This document shows positions 55,373 through 63,831 of a DNA stretch of 64,000 bases, one piece after another. Both the position numbers and the translations under genes were made by a program. The stretch covers positions 1 through 64,000 of the forward strand of contig JAJZDW010000019.1 of the NCBI GenBank assembly GCA_021851405.1, in the 5' to 3' direction. Within the stretch, counting starts at the first letter, position 1. Each line of letters opens with the position of its first letter. The notes under the pieces are model-generated. The model was not told the origin of the DNA. It did not search any database and worked only from the letters and a program-made list of their open reading frames with translations. The DNA is from Pseudomonadota bacterium. Its GTDB lineage: Bacteria; Pseudomonadota; Gammaproteobacteria; Steroidobacterales; Steroidobacteraceae.

Positions 55373-55921
55373 ATGGGCAATCGGCTGAGCAAAATCTACA
55401 CGCGGACCGGCGATGAGGGCACCACGGGGCTCGGCGACGGGACGCGGGTGCCGAAGGACAGCGCGCGGGTCGAGGCGTTCGGCACGGTCGATGAGCTCAA
55501 CAGCACCCTCGGCGTGCTGCTCGCGCTGCCCGGGCTGCCCACGGCGGTCGGCGAGTGTCTGACCGAAGTGCAGCATCAGCTGTTCGATCTCGGCGGGGAG
55601 CTGTGCATCCCGGGCCACATCGTGCTCGGCGCCGAGCAGGTCGAGGGTTTGGAGCGCACGCTCGATGCGTTCAATGAGGCCCTGCCGCCGCTGAAGGAAT
55701 TCATTCTGCCGGGCGGCGGTGCGGCCGCGGCCGCCTGCCACCTGGCCCGCACGGTGGCTCGGCGCGCGGAGCGGCGGGTCTGGACGCTGGCGGCCGCTGA
55801 GCCGGTCAATCCGCATGCGCTGCACTACCTGAACCGGCTGTCCGACCTGCTGTTCGTGCTGGCCCGGGTGCTCGCGCGGCACGAGCGCGGCAGCGAAGTG
55901 CTCTGGCGGCACTCGCGCTGA
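55373..55921 (+). CDS. PduO-type cob(I)alamin adenosyltransferase
   Basis: 182 residues. The family motifs are IYTRTGDEGTTGLGDG at the N-terminus, RVEAFGTVDELNS, and in the C-terminal half FILPGGGAAAAACHLARTVARRAER and LNRLSDLLFVLAR. It transfers the adenosyl group of ATP to cobalamin. No other cobalamin gene is nearby. The ATG at 55373 lies directly ahead of the conserved start. Confidence 0.93.
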   Translation: MGNRLSKIYTRTGDEGTTGLGDGTRVPKDSARVEAFGTVDELNSTLGVLLALPGLPTAVGECLTEVQHQLFDLGGELCIPGHIVLGAEQVEGLERTLDAFNEALPPLKEFILPGGGAAAAACHLARTVARRAERRVWTLAAAEPVNPHALHYLNRLSDLLFVLARVLARHERGSEVLWRHSR

Positions 55922-55992
55922 GGGACGCCGCCGGCGCTGCAACTTTCGGTGTGCGGGCGTGTTCTTGGGGGCACCTTGGACCGGAGACACCC

Positions 55993-56685
55993 ATGAATCG
56001 CCCCTCAAGCCTCACACGGGCCGCGCTGTTTCTCGGACTCACCGCGCTCGCAGCGCTGCCGGGCGCGGCGCATGCCGGTGACCGCACGACGGTCACGCGC
56101 ACCTACCCCTGGCATTCCGATCAGCTGATCCTCGAGGTTCCGGCCGACGTTCGCTACCACCCGGCGCCCACCTGGAGTCTGACGATCAGCGCACCCGAGC
56201 GGACGCTGCGTGAGCTCGTGGTCGGCGGTGGGCGGATCAAGGCCAAGCCGCATACCTGCTTTTCGCTGATCCCGTTCTGCATGAGCTTCGGGACCGACAT
56301 CCACCACAGCGTGCAGGTGAACCTCAGCGGGCCGGCGTTGCGGGTGATCCGGGTCGACGGTTCGGCGGACCTCGAGCTCGATCAGATCCACCAGGACCGC
56401 CTCGCTCTGCAGATCGACGGCAGTGCGAAAGTTCACGGCAGCGGTACCGTTCAGCAGCTTGCCGTGACGATCGACGGCGCCGGCACCCTGCACCTCGGAC
56501 ACCTGAGCGAGCAGCGCGCCCGCGTGCGCATCGACGGCAGCGGCATGGTCTCGATCGCGCCGACCGACAGCGTCTCGGTGCACATCGCCGGGGCGGGGAC
56601 CGTGCGCCTGCACTCCGATCCGCCGCACGTGACGACTCATATCGACGGCGCCGGCGAAGTGACCCGCGTACCCGCCGCCGGTTGA
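55993..56685 (+). CDS. secreted DUF2807 (GIN domain) protein
   Basis: 230 residues with a signal peptide ending near AAHAG (about residue 28). The mature part is a repetitive beta structure with repeats of the type IDGSGxV/IDGAGxV at 10-25 residue intervals, typical of the head domain of putative autotransporter adhesins (DUF2807). It is likely periplasmic or surface exposed; function unknown. GGAGA precedes the ATG. It ends ahead of a strong terminator. Confidence 0.82.
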   Translation: MNRPSSLTRAALFLGLTALAALPGAAHAGDRTTVTRTYPWHSDQLILEVPADVRYHPAPTWSLTISAPERTLRELVVGGGRIKAKPHTCFSLIPFCMSFGTDIHHSVQVNLSGPALRVIRVDGSADLELDQIHQDRLALQIDGSAKVHGSGTVQQLAVTIDGAGTLHLGHLSEQRARVRIDGSGMVSIAPTDSVSVHIAGAGTVRLHSDPPHVTTHIDGAGEVTRVPAAG

Positions 56686-56721
56686 GGATCCGCGGCCGGC
56701 GGGGCCGCCGAGGTTGGAGCG

Positions 56722-56759
56722 GCCGGGTCGCGGCGCGCACGCGCGGCCCGGCTCTTTTT
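56722..56759 (+). terminator. intrinsic terminator of the DUF2807 gene
   Basis: GCCGGGTCGCG (56722-56732) pairs with CGCGGCCCGGC (56742-56752), including one T-G pair, and is followed by TCTTTTT. Confidence 0.8.
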
Positions 56760-56784
56760 CCCGGCAGCCCCGCCGGTCAGTTCC

Positions 56785-57363
56785 TCAGGTGTCCAGTTGC
56801 CGCTCGAGCTGCGTGCGCGAGAACAAGCCGCGCACGACGGTGCCGCCCGGCGCGGCGCGCTCCAATACGACCAGATGCGTGATGGCGCGGTGCGCCTGGA
56901 ACCGCGCAGCGATGTCCGCCACGCTGGCCGTGCGCACCGTGTTCCAGTCGAGCATCGGCACCTGGTCCCAGGGCGTCATGACGTGGCCGACCTGGATTTC
57001 GTCGTGGCGCGTGAAGCTCGAGCTGTTGAGAAACTGCAGCGGCCGCTCGCCCTGGATGTCGTACGAGGTGATCAGGCCGATCACCTTCTCGCCCCGCGCC
57101 ACGAGCAGTGCGCGTACGCCGGCCACCATCATGTCGCGCAGCGCATCGTCGATCGGCCGTTCGGCCGTCACGAGCACCGGGGTCTGGGCCGCGAAGTCGG
57201 TCATGACGAGAGCTGCCGGGTCCGTCGGGGCGACCTGGTGCGCGTGCGGCGGCGCCGGTCGTCGCGGTGCATCGCTCGTGGCGAAGGCGCGCGCCGCGGG
57301 CTGCAGATCGCCCGGGCGGGCGAGCAGGGCGTGCTCGGCGCTTTCCGATTCTGAATCGAACAT
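56785..57363 (-). CDS. CBS-domain pair protein
   Basis: 192 residues. A Pro/Ala-rich N-terminal stretch of about 50 residues precedes two CBS domains (VMTDFAAQTPVLVTAERP to GLITSYDIQG, and HVMTPWDQVPMLDWNTVRTA to RGLFSRTQ). CBS pairs bind adenine nucleotides and regulate partners; the partner is not known. The ATG has GGAGG ten bases upstream. A stable hairpin lies about 100 bases upstream in the leader region. Confidence 0.85.
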   Translation of the reverse strand: MFDSESESAEHALLARPGDLQPAARAFATSDAPRRPAPPHAHQVAPTDPAALVMTDFAAQTPVLVTAERPIDDALRDMMVAGVRALLVARGEKVIGLITSYDIQGERPLQFLNSSSFTRHDEIQVGHVMTPWDQVPMLDWNTVRTASVADIAARFQAHRAITHLVVLERAAPGGTVVRGLFSRTQLERQLDT

Positions 57364-57458
57364 CGATGTTGTCCTCCGTCGCGCCCGCACGCCGCCGCGC
57401 TGAGACCGCTCGGCCGGCGGGCGCCGAACCATTCTGCGCCGATGAAAGAGGCCCCTGC

Positions 57459-57476
57459 GTCTCTCAAGCGAGAGAC
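57459..57476 (-). other. stem-loop in the CBS-gene leader
   Basis: GTCTCTC and GAGAGAC form a 7-bp perfect stem around a four-base loop, 96-113 bases upstream of the CBS-protein start. It could be a leader structure or an operator. Nothing known was recognised. Confidence 0.35.
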
Positions 57477-57569
57477 ACGGTGTCACGCGGTGGGCGCCGC
57501 CAGAGACTTTGACCGGTGTGGCGGTGAGAGTTCCGGCCCCGCGCTCGCGCGGGGGGCGCGGCGGTGCGC

Positions 57570-57602
57570 AAAAAACAAGGCCGCGTGATCGCTCACGCGG
57601 CC
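57570..57602 (-). terminator. intrinsic terminator on the minus strand
   Basis: GGCCGCGTGA (57579-57588) pairs with TCACGCGGCC (57593-57602). On the minus strand the stem is followed by UUG and six U residues. It ends the RNA candidate and/or the ampD transcript. Confidence 0.8.
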
Positions 57603-57704
57603 CTGTCTCCCCCCTCGACCTGTGCCCGGTGGGTCTACCGGCGCAATCCTCTGCTCGAAGTGCTCATCAGCGCCGGCCCGTGGTGTGCTTGTCCCGGCGC
57701 TGTT
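57570..57704 (-). ncRNA. candidate structured small RNA downstream of ampD
   Basis: A promoter at 57711-57738 predicts a start near 57704 and the terminator gives an end near 57570, about 135 nt. The RNA opens with a perfect 9-bp hairpin (CAGCGCCGG at 57694-57702 with CCGGCGCTG at 57668-57676 on the minus strand). It contains a second small hairpin (CCGGT-N6-ACCGG near 57627-57642) and ends in the terminator. No good protein frame with a ribosome-binding site lies inside. I do not recognise it as 6S, 4.5S or tmRNA. It could also be an unusually structured 3' UTR of ampD. Confidence 0.5.
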
Positions 57705-57710
57705 GCATTG

Positions 57711-57738
57711 ATGGTATCTGTCTGGGGCCTTGCGTCAA
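57711..57738 (-). promoter_or_regulatory. sigma-70 promoter of the small RNA candidate
   Basis: On the minus strand TTGACG (57738-57733), 16 bases, then TACCAT (57716-57711). It lies in the 3' region after the ampD stop and points to the structured segment. Confidence 0.5.
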
Positions 57739-57782
57739 GCACTTTGAACTTGCCGTTGCCTCGGCGCAACAAATTGGGGGGC

Positions 57783-58364
57783 TCAGGACAGGCGGCCGGC
57801 GAGCGCGCCACGCCAGCGTTCCCAGTCGAATGACGGTCCGGGATCGGTTTTTCGGCCCGGTGCGATGTCGCTATGCCCCGCGATGTGCTCGGACGAGAGC
57901 GAGGGATAGGCTGCCAGGAGCCCGGCCACGAGTGCAGCGAGGCTCTCGTATTGCGCATCGGTGTACGGCGTGCCGTCCGTCCCCTCGAGCTCGACGCCGA
58001 TCGAGAAGTCGTTGCACGCTTCGCGGCCGCGGTACTGCGAGCGGCCGGCATGCCAGGCGCGTTGGCCGAACCTCACGTACTGGCGCAGCCCGCCGTCGCG
58101 CCGCACGAGCACGTGGGCCGAGACGCGCAGATGCGCCACATCGCTCAGGGCGGCGGGCGCATCGGTCGGAATGTTGGCTGTGAACAGCCGGTCGATCCAC
58201 GGTCCGCCGAACTGCCCCGGCGGCAGGCTGATGCCGTGAATGACGATCAATTCCGGCTGCACGCCCGGCGGGCGCGCGTCGCAGTGCGGGGAGAGCACCT
58301 GCGTCACGCCGGCCAGCAGGCCGGTGGCGGGATCGATCTGAACGGCGCGGGGAAAGCTGCTCAC
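57783..58364 (-). CDS. ampD: 1,6-anhydro-N-acetylmuramyl-L-alanine amidase AmpD
   Basis: 193 residues of the amidase_2 fold. The zinc ligands are in LIVIHGISLPPGQFGGPW, near the middle NDFSIGVELEGTDG, and HIAGHSDIAPGRKTDPGPSFDW. AmpD cleaves the peptide from anhydromuropeptides in the cytoplasm and so affects beta-lactamase induction. The GTG at 58364 gives the normal length and does not overlap bioA; the frame continues upstream to 58454, which would overlap the divergent gene. It shares pathway logic with the transglycosylase at 25 kb. Confidence 0.93.
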   Translation of the reverse strand: MSSFPRAVQIDPATGLLAGVTQVLSPHCDARPPGVQPELIVIHGISLPPGQFGGPWIDRLFTANIPTDAPAALSDVAHLRVSAHVLVRRDGGLRQYVRFGQRAWHAGRSQYRGREACNDFSIGVELEGTDGTPYTDAQYESLAALVAGLLAAYPSLSSEHIAGHSDIAPGRKTDPGPSFDWERWRGALAGRLS

Positions 58365-58425
58365 TGCGGTCGGACGGGCGCTCGACGCCGCGGCGGGGGA
58401 CGCATCCCGCCTTCGCCGCCGATCA

Positions 58426-58434
58426 TGCCACAAT
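58426..58434 (+). promoter_or_regulatory. extended -10 giving a leaderless bioA mRNA
   Basis: TGC followed by CACAAT ends exactly seven bases before the bioA ATG, so the transcript should begin at the start codon. No Shine-Dalgarno in the gap. Confidence 0.45.
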
Positions 58435-58440
58435 CGCCGC

Positions 58441-59796
58441 ATGAGAACCGACAATGCCGCCTACGTCGAGCGCGATCTCGCGCATGTTTGGCACCCGTGC
58501 ACGCAGATGAAGGATCATGAGCGCGTGCCGCTCATTCCGGTGCGCCGTGGCGCGGGCGCCTGGCTCGAGGACTACGAGGGCAAGCGTTATCTCGACGCCA
58601 TCAGTTCCTGGTGGGTGAACCTCTTTGGCCACGCCAACCCGCGCATCAACGCCGCGGTGCGTGCCCAGCTCGAGAGCCTCGAGCAGGTGATCCTCGCCGG
58701 ATTCACCCACGAGCCGGTCATCCGCCTCTCCGAGGCGCTCGCGGCGGTTGCCCCGCCAGGGCTGACGCGCTGCTTCTACGCCGACAACGGCTCCTCGGCG
58801 GTCGAAGTCGCGGTGAAGATGAGCTTTCACTATTGGCGCAACCTCGGTCGCGGACACAAGCGCCGCTTCATCACGCTCTCGGGCAGCTACCACGGCGAGA
58901 CGCTCGGCGCACTCGCCGTGGGCAACGTCGAGCTGTACAAGGACATCTACCAGCCGCTGCTGATGGACGTCATCACCGTTCCCTCCCCGGATTGCTACGA
59001 ACGTGAGCGCGGGGAGAGTTGGGCGGAGCACTCGCGGCGCAAGTTCACGCACATGGAGGCGGCGCTCGAGCGGCATGCGCACGAGTGCGCCGCGGTGATC
59101 CTCGAGCCACTGGTGCAGTGCGCCGGCGGGATGCGCATGTACGACCCGGTGTATCTGCAGCTGCTGCGCGAGGCTTGCGACCGGCACCAGGTGTTGCTGA
59201 TCGCCGATGAGATTGCGGTCGGTTTCGGGCGTACCGGAACGCTGTTCGCCTGTGAGCAGGCCGGCATCAGCCCAGATCTGATGTGTCTCTCGAAGGGACT
59301 CACCGCCGGTTACCTGCCGCTCTCGGCGGTGCTTGCCACCGAACCGATCTATGCGGCGTTCTACGACGACTACACCAAACTCAACGCGTTCCTCCACTCG
59401 CACAGCTTCACGGGCAACCCGCTCGCCTGCACCGCAGCGCTCGCCTGTCTGGAGATCTTCAAGACCGAGGGGGTGATTCACCGCAACCGCGCGTTGAGCG
59501 CGCACCTCGGGGAGCGGGCCCGCTCCCTCGAGGCGCACCCGCACGTCGCTGAGGTGCGCCAGCACGGCATGATCGTCGCCGCGGAGCTGGTGCGCGAGAA
59601 ATCCTCGCGCGAGCCGTATCCCTGGCAGGAGCGGCGCGGACTGACGATCTACCGCCACGCGCTCGAGCGCGGCGTGCTGCTGCGGCCGGTGGGCAACGTG
59701 GTGTACTTCATGCCGCCCTACGTGGTGACCCCGGAGGAGATCGACCTGATGGTCGAGGTGGCCCGCGAGGGTATCGAGCGGGCCACGTGCGACTGA
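58441..59796 (+). CDS. bioA: adenosylmethionine-8-amino-7-oxononanoate aminotransferase
   Basis: 451 residues, class III aminotransferase. BioA hallmarks are the start HVWHPCTQM, SSWWVNLFGHANP and GSYHGETLGALAVGN; the PLP Lys285 is in CLSKGLTAGYLPL. It converts KAPA to DAPA in biotin synthesis using SAM as amino donor. No other bio gene is present nearby. The end overlaps the rsmE start by ten bases. Confidence 0.96.
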   Translation: MRTDNAAYVERDLAHVWHPCTQMKDHERVPLIPVRRGAGAWLEDYEGKRYLDAISSWWVNLFGHANPRINAAVRAQLESLEQVILAGFTHEPVIRLSEALAAVAPPGLTRCFYADNGSSAVEVAVKMSFHYWRNLGRGHKRRFITLSGSYHGETLGALAVGNVELYKDIYQPLLMDVITVPSPDCYERERGESWAEHSRRKFTHMEAALERHAHECAAVILEPLVQCAGGMRMYDPVYLQLLREACDRHQVLLIADEIAVGFGRTGTLFACEQAGISPDLMCLSKGLTAGYLPLSAVLATEPIYAAFYDDYTKLNAFLHSHSFTGNPLACTAALACLEIFKTEGVIHRNRALSAHLGERARSLEAHPHVAEVRQHGMIVAAELVREKSSREPYPWQERRGLTIYRHALERGVLLRPVGNVVYFMPPYVVTPEEIDLMVEVAREGIERATCD

Positions 59797-60524
59797 CGCG
59801 CATCCACGTGAGCGCACCGCCGCAGGCGGGCGGTGCCTGCACGGTGCGCGGCGAGGCGGCCAATCACCTCGCGCGCGTGCTGCGCCTCGGGGTGGGCGAT
59901 GCGCTCGAGGTGTTCGATGGCGAGGGCGGAGAGTACCGCGGGCGCATCGAGGCGATGCGCAAGGGCGAGGTGCAGGTCGCGCTCGGGCCGCGCCACGAGG
60001 GCTGCACCGAGTCCCCCCTGCAGCTCACCCTCGCGCAGGGCATCTCGCGCGGCGAGCGCATGGACTGGGTCGTGCAGAAAGCCGTGGAACTCGGCGTGAC
60101 GCGCATCGTGCCGGTCCTGACCGAGCGCAGCGTCGTGCGCCTCGATGCCGAGCAGGCGCGCAGCAAGCAGCGCCATTGGCACGGCGTCGCGGTGGCGGCC
60201 TGCGAACAAAGCGGGCGCAGCCGTCTGCCGCACATCGATCTGCCGCAGCCGCTGTCGATGTTCTTCGCGGCGCTCGGCGCCGGCGCCGGGGCGCTGCGCG
60301 TGCTGGCGAATCCGCAGGCGCACACCGGGCTTGCGGCGCTGCCGCCGAGCGCCGGGGACGTGCTGGTGCTGATCGGTCCGGAGGGCGGGCTCGCCGCCGC
60401 GGAATCACACGCCGCGCTCGAGCACGGCTTCCTGCCCGTGCGGCTCGGTCCGCGGGTGCTGCGCACCGAGACGGCGGCCGTGGCGGTGCTTGCGCTGCTG
60501 CAGCAGCGCTTCGGGGATCTCTGA
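59787..60524 (+). CDS. rsmE: 16S rRNA (uracil1498-N3)-methyltransferase
   Basis: 245 residues of the SPOUT fold. The family motif LAQGISRGERMDWVVQKAVELGV, then TERSVVRL, and the knot signature VLIGPEGGLAAAE with LGPRVLRTETAAVAVLALLQ are present. It methylates U1498 of 16S rRNA. It starts inside the end of bioA (GTG) and is likely co-transcribed. Confidence 0.95.
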   Translation: MRLTRIHVSAPPQAGGACTVRGEAANHLARVLRLGVGDALEVFDGEGGEYRGRIEAMRKGEVQVALGPRHEGCTESPLQLTLAQGISRGERMDWVVQKAVELGVTRIVPVLTERSVVRLDAEQARSKQRHWHGVAVAACEQSGRSRLPHIDLPQPLSMFFAALGAGAGALRVLANPQAHTGLAALPPSAGDVLVLIGPEGGLAAAESHAALEHGFLPVRLGPRVLRTETAAVAVLALLQQRFGDL

Positions 60525-60530
60525 GGCGAC

Positions 60531-61217
60531 TCAGGGCTGCAGGCGCGTGACGCTCCAGGGGCCGGCGGTGAAGGACTCGCCCGCCGCGCTCAGCGATCGC
60601 CGCCACTGCAGCCGATCGTGAATGCGCGCCGGTCCCTCGATCCACAGCTCCACCGACTCGGCCCACAGCCGGTATCCACCCCAGTGCGCCGGACGCGGGA
60701 TGGGACCGTAGAAGGGCGGCTCGCTGCCCTGGGCATTCGGCACGGGCGCGGCGAAGCGCTCGGCCGCCGCGGCGAGCGCTCGTTCGAGCGCCGAGCGGGA
60801 CTCGACCGGTTCGCTCTGCTCACTCGCCCAGGCACCCAGGCGGCTCTGCCAGGGCCGCGAGGCGAAATAGGCGTCGCTGTCGGCCGCGGGTGCCCGGAGC
60901 ACCGGGCCCTCGATGCGCACCTGCCGGTGCAGCGTGTCCCAATGGAACACCGCCGCGGCGCGGCCGTTGGCCGCAAGCTCCCGGCCCTTGCGCGAGGCGT
61001 AATTGGTGTAGAACGCAATGTACCCCGGTTGCGCGCTGACGCTCTTGCACAGCACCACGCGCGCCGACGGCTGGCCGGCCGCATCGCAGGTGGCGAGCAC
61101 CAGCGCGTTCGGGTTCGGTTGCGTGGCCGCGCGGCGGGCCTCCTCGAGCCAGCGCGCGAGGACCTCGAGGGGCTCGGCCGGCGGTGCGCCGGCGGACAGT
61201 TCGGTCTGCGTGGACAT
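60531..61217 (-). CDS. pdxH: pyridoxamine 5'-phosphate oxidase
   Basis: 228 residues. The FMN-binding motif [20 protein letters not shown] and [16 protein letters not shown] are typical, and the C-terminus has [20 protein letters not shown] and the final RLQP. It oxidises PNP/PMP to PLP. The Met at 61217 is preferred; an in-frame Met three codons earlier overlaps a TACCAT -10-like box at 61225-61230, which would give a leader of about one base. Confidence 0.94.
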   Translation of the reverse strand: MSTQTELSAGAPPAEPLEVLARWLEEARRAATQPNPNALVLATCDAAGQPSARVVLCKSVSAQPGYIAFYTNYASRKGRELAANGRAAAVFHWDTLHRQVRIEGPVLRAPAADSDAYFASRPWQSRLGAWASEQSEPVESRSALERALAAAAERFAAPVPNAQGSEPPFYGPIPRPAHWGGYRLWAESVELWIEGPARIHDRLQWRRSLSAAGESFTAGPWSVTRLQP

Positions 61218-61224
61218 GCCCGGC

Positions 61225-61230
61225 ATGGTA
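61225..61230 (-). promoter_or_regulatory. possible -10 box next to the pdxH start
   Basis: On the minus strand TACCAT is separated from the pdxH ATG by seven bases. The -35 is poor. If used, the mRNA is nearly leaderless. Confidence 0.25.
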
Positions 61231-61336
61231 CGGGAAAGCGCCGCGGCGCGGCATGTGTGAAATTCGACTTGCGGTGCCGCCGCCAGCCCGATACAAAGAA
61301 ACAGCCTCGTACCGCTCAGTGACCGGACGTGTTCGC

Positions 61337-62461
61337 ATGACCCGCGATGATGTGACCCTGGATGATTTGCGCCGCCGGCTCACGGAGCTCGACCGGCAGT
61401 TCATCCGGCTGGCCGCCGAGCGCAAGGCGCTCAGCGCCGAGGTCGCGCGCGTCAAACGGGCCACGGGCCATCCGACGCGCGATTACGGCCGCGAGCGCGA
61501 AGTGCTCATGGGCGCGCGCACCGCGGCAGCCGAGCTCGGCGTCTCCCCGGCGCTTGCCGAGGAGCTGCTGCGCCTGCTGATCCGCGCCTCACTCACCACG
61601 CAGGAGCAGGCGAGCGTCGCGGCGCAAGGCGCCGGGTCGGGCCGGCGGGCGCTCGTGATCGGCGGCGGTGGCAAGATGGGGCGCTGGTTCGTGCAGTTCC
61701 TCACCTCACAGGGCTTCACCGTGGAGGCGGCCGACCCGGTCGGCGCGGTGGCCGGGGTGCCGACCGTGGCCGACTGGCGTGCCAGCGACCTGACGCACGA
61801 CTGCATCGTGCTCGCCACGCCGCTCGCCGCGACGGATGCGATCCTGCGCGACCTTGCGCTGCGCCGTCCCGCCGGGCTCATCTTCGACGTCGGCTCGCTG
61901 AAGTCCCCGTTGCGCTCGGGGTTGCAGGCGCTGAAGTCGCACGGCTGCCGCGTCACCTCGGTGCACCCGATGTTCGGGCCGGATACCGAATTGCTCTCCG
62001 GGCGACACGTCATCTTCGTCGACCTCGGGCATGCCGAGGCGCTCGCCGCGGCGCGCGCGCTGTTCGCCCCGACCATGGCCGAGCAGGTGGTGATGAGCCT
62101 CGATGACCACGACCGGCTGATCGCCTACGTGCTCGGCCTCTCCCACGCGCTGAACATCGCGTTTTTCACCGCGCTCGCCGAGAGCGGTGAGGCGGCCCCG
62201 AAGCTCGCGCGCCTCTCGAGCACCACGTTCGATGCCCAGCTCGATGTCGCCGCCTGCGTCGCGCAGGAGAGCCCGGAGCTGTACTACGAGATTCAGAGTC
62301 TGAACGATTACGGCGCGGCGTCGCTCGAGGCGTTGGTGCAATCCGTCGAGCGCATCCGCACGGCCGTACTGTCGCGCGATCACGACACGTTCGTGGCGCT
62401 GATGCGCCAGGGACGGGAGTATCTTCAGGACCGCCGCAGCGTTGCCGAGCGGCGTGCGTAG
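61337..62461 (+). CDS. tyrA: bifunctional chorismate mutase/prephenate dehydrogenase
   Basis: 374 residues. The chorismate mutase domain is at about 1-95 ([23 protein letters not shown]). The NAD-binding [18 protein letters not shown] begins near 115, followed by SVHPMFGPD and the prephenate dehydrogenase C-terminal helices. This is the enteric-type T-protein, which makes 4-hydroxyphenylpyruvate from chorismate for tyrosine. The Met at 61337 lies directly before the mutase domain. rppH follows after 14 bases. Confidence 0.95.
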   Translation: MTRDDVTLDDLRRRLTELDRQFIRLAAERKALSAEVARVKRATGHPTRDYGREREVLMGARTAAAELGVSPALAEELLRLLIRASLTTQEQASVAAQGAGSGRRALVIGGGGKMGRWFVQFLTSQGFTVEAADPVGAVAGVPTVADWRASDLTHDCIVLATPLAATDAILRDLALRRPAGLIFDVGSLKSPLRSGLQALKSHGCRVTSVHPMFGPDTELLSGRHVIFVDLGHAEALAAARALFAPTMAEQVVMSLDDHDRLIAYVLGLSHALNIAFFTALAESGEAAPKLARLSSTTFDAQLDVAACVAQESPELYYEIQSLNDYGAASLEALVQSVERIRTAVLSRDHDTFVALMRQGREYLQDRRSVAERRA

Positions 62462-62475
62462 GGGGCGGGCGCGGA

Positions 62476-63069
62476 ATGAACCAAATGCACTCCGGGCATG
62501 ACGTGGCGGGCGACATCATCGATGCGGACGGTTTCCGTGCCAACGTCGGCATCGTGCTGCTGCGCGGCGACGGCGACGTGTTTCTCGGCCGCCGCGCCGG
62601 TGGCAAGGGCTGGCAGTTTCCCCAGGGCGGCATCCGCGCCGGGGAGAGCCTCGAGGAGGCGCTGTACCGCGAACTGCACGAGGAGATCGGTCTCGCGGCC
62701 GAGAACGTGGAACTGCTCGGGCACACCGCGCGCTGGCTGCGCTACCGGCTGCCGCCGCGCTACGTGCGGCGCAACCGCCATCCGCTGTGCATAGGGCAGA
62801 AGCAGCGCTGGTGCCTGCTGCGCCTCAGGCGCGAGGTCGAGACATTCGACTTTCGCAGCACCGCGGAGCCGGAATTCGATGAGTGGCGCTGGGCGGATTT
62901 CTGGGAGCCGGCGCGCGAGGTGATCTACTTCAAGCGCAAGGTCTACCAGCGCGCCCTCACGGAGCTCGCGCCGCTCGCGTTTCCCACCGGACAGCCGGCC
63001 CTGCCGGACTGGTGGGACGAGCTGACCGGGCCGACCCGCGACGACGCACGGGTGCGTGCGGGTGAATAG
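62476..63069 (+). CDS. rppH: RNA pyrophosphohydrolase RppH
   Basis: 197 residues with the Nudix box GGIRAGESLEEALYRELHEE, preceded by RAGGKGWQFPQ and followed by the RppH segment RNRHPLCIGQKQRWCLLRL. It removes pyrophosphate from mRNA 5' ends and so starts RNase E-dependent decay. The N-terminus is about ten residues longer than in E. coli. It overlaps the next gene by 14 bases. Confidence 0.95.
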   Translation: MNQMHSGHDVAGDIIDADGFRANVGIVLLRGDGDVFLGRRAGGKGWQFPQGGIRAGESLEEALYRELHEEIGLAAENVELLGHTARWLRYRLPPRYVRRNRHPLCIGQKQRWCLLRLRREVETFDFRSTAEPEFDEWRWADFWEPAREVIYFKRKVYQRALTELAPLAFPTGQPALPDWWDELTGPTRDDARVRAGE

Positions 63070-63769
63070 CCCGCCGCCGTTGGCGCGGCCTTGGCGCGGC
63101 CGCGCGGGGCGGATCGGGGTCGCCCTCGGGGCGCTCCTGGTGCTCTACCTGACCTTCGAGATCGGTCGTGACAGTGCCGGCTACAGCATCCTCGCGGCGA
63201 TCCACGAGCACGCCGTGCTCGCGGCGGACATTGAGAGGCTGAAGCACTCGCAGCGCGCTCTGGAGGCGCGCGTGGCGGAACTGCAGACCTTCAATGCCGG
63301 GCATGCCCACGCCGAAGAGGTGGTGACGCACACGATCGCGCAGCTGCAGGCCCAGATTGCCCGCCAGAGCGAGAAGCTCGCGTTCTACCGCGGGATGCTC
63401 ACTCCGGGCGCTCCGCCGATCGGACTGCGCGTCGGGGAAGTGCAGCTGTCCCCGGGCAAGCGGCCGCTGCATTTCCGGGCGGACATCTCGCTGCTGCGCA
63501 GCGATCGCCCGGACGGCGAGGTGGCCGGGACGGTGAGCTTGAGCGTCGCAGGGAGCGGGCCCGGCGGCTCGACGGTGAAGCCCGCGGCACTCACGGGCCG
63601 TTCGGCCGACCTGCGCTACCGATTCCGCTACTACCAGGAATTCAAGCAGACTCTGGTGCTACCGCCGGGCTTCAAGCCCGAGCGCCTGACGGTGACGGTG
63701 CGCTCGAGCCGGCCGAACATCGCCCCGCTCGTGCAGACCTACCCCTGGAGCGCCATTTCGGTGCCTTGA
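63056..63769 (+). CDS. single-helix membrane protein with coiled coil (DUF6776-like)
   Basis: 237 residues. One membrane helix (about 19-37) is followed by a coiled coil of about 70 residues (ADIERLKHSQRALEARVAEL onwards) and a beta-rich domain ending in FKQTLVLPPGFKPERLTVTV. It resembles the DUF6776 family found between rppH and erpA-type genes; function unknown. The start overlaps rppH, so the two are likely coupled. Confidence 0.75.
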   Translation: MRVNSPPPLARPWRGRAGRIGVALGALLVLYLTFEIGRDSAGYSILAAIHEHAVLAADIERLKHSQRALEARVAELQTFNAGHAHAEEVVTHTIAQLQAQIARQSEKLAFYRGMLTPGAPPIGLRVGEVQLSPGKRPLHFRADISLLRSDRPDGEVAGTVSLSVAGSGPGGSTVKPAALTGRSADLRYRFRYYQEFKQTLVLPPGFKPERLTVTVRSSRPNIAPLVQTYPWSAISVP

Positions 63770-63796
63770 GCGCCACGGCGGCCGGCGGCGGGATTT

Positions 63797-63825
63797 TTGA
63801 CCTGGAGGAGCACTGCACCTAGACT
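63797..63825 (+). promoter_or_regulatory. sigma-70 promoter giving a leaderless erpA mRNA
   Basis: TTGACC (63797-63802), 17 bases, then TAGACT (63820-63825). The -10 ends seven bases before the ATG at 63832. A GGAGGAG at 63804-63810 lies in the spacer, about 21 bases from the ATG and upstream of the predicted start, so it cannot be the Shine-Dalgarno. Confidence 0.55.
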
Positions 63826-63831
63826 TCGGGT

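Noticed and set aside
63804-63810. GGAGGAG as the erpA Shine-Dalgarno
   Set aside because: About 21 bases from the ATG, too far, and within the predicted promoter spacer.
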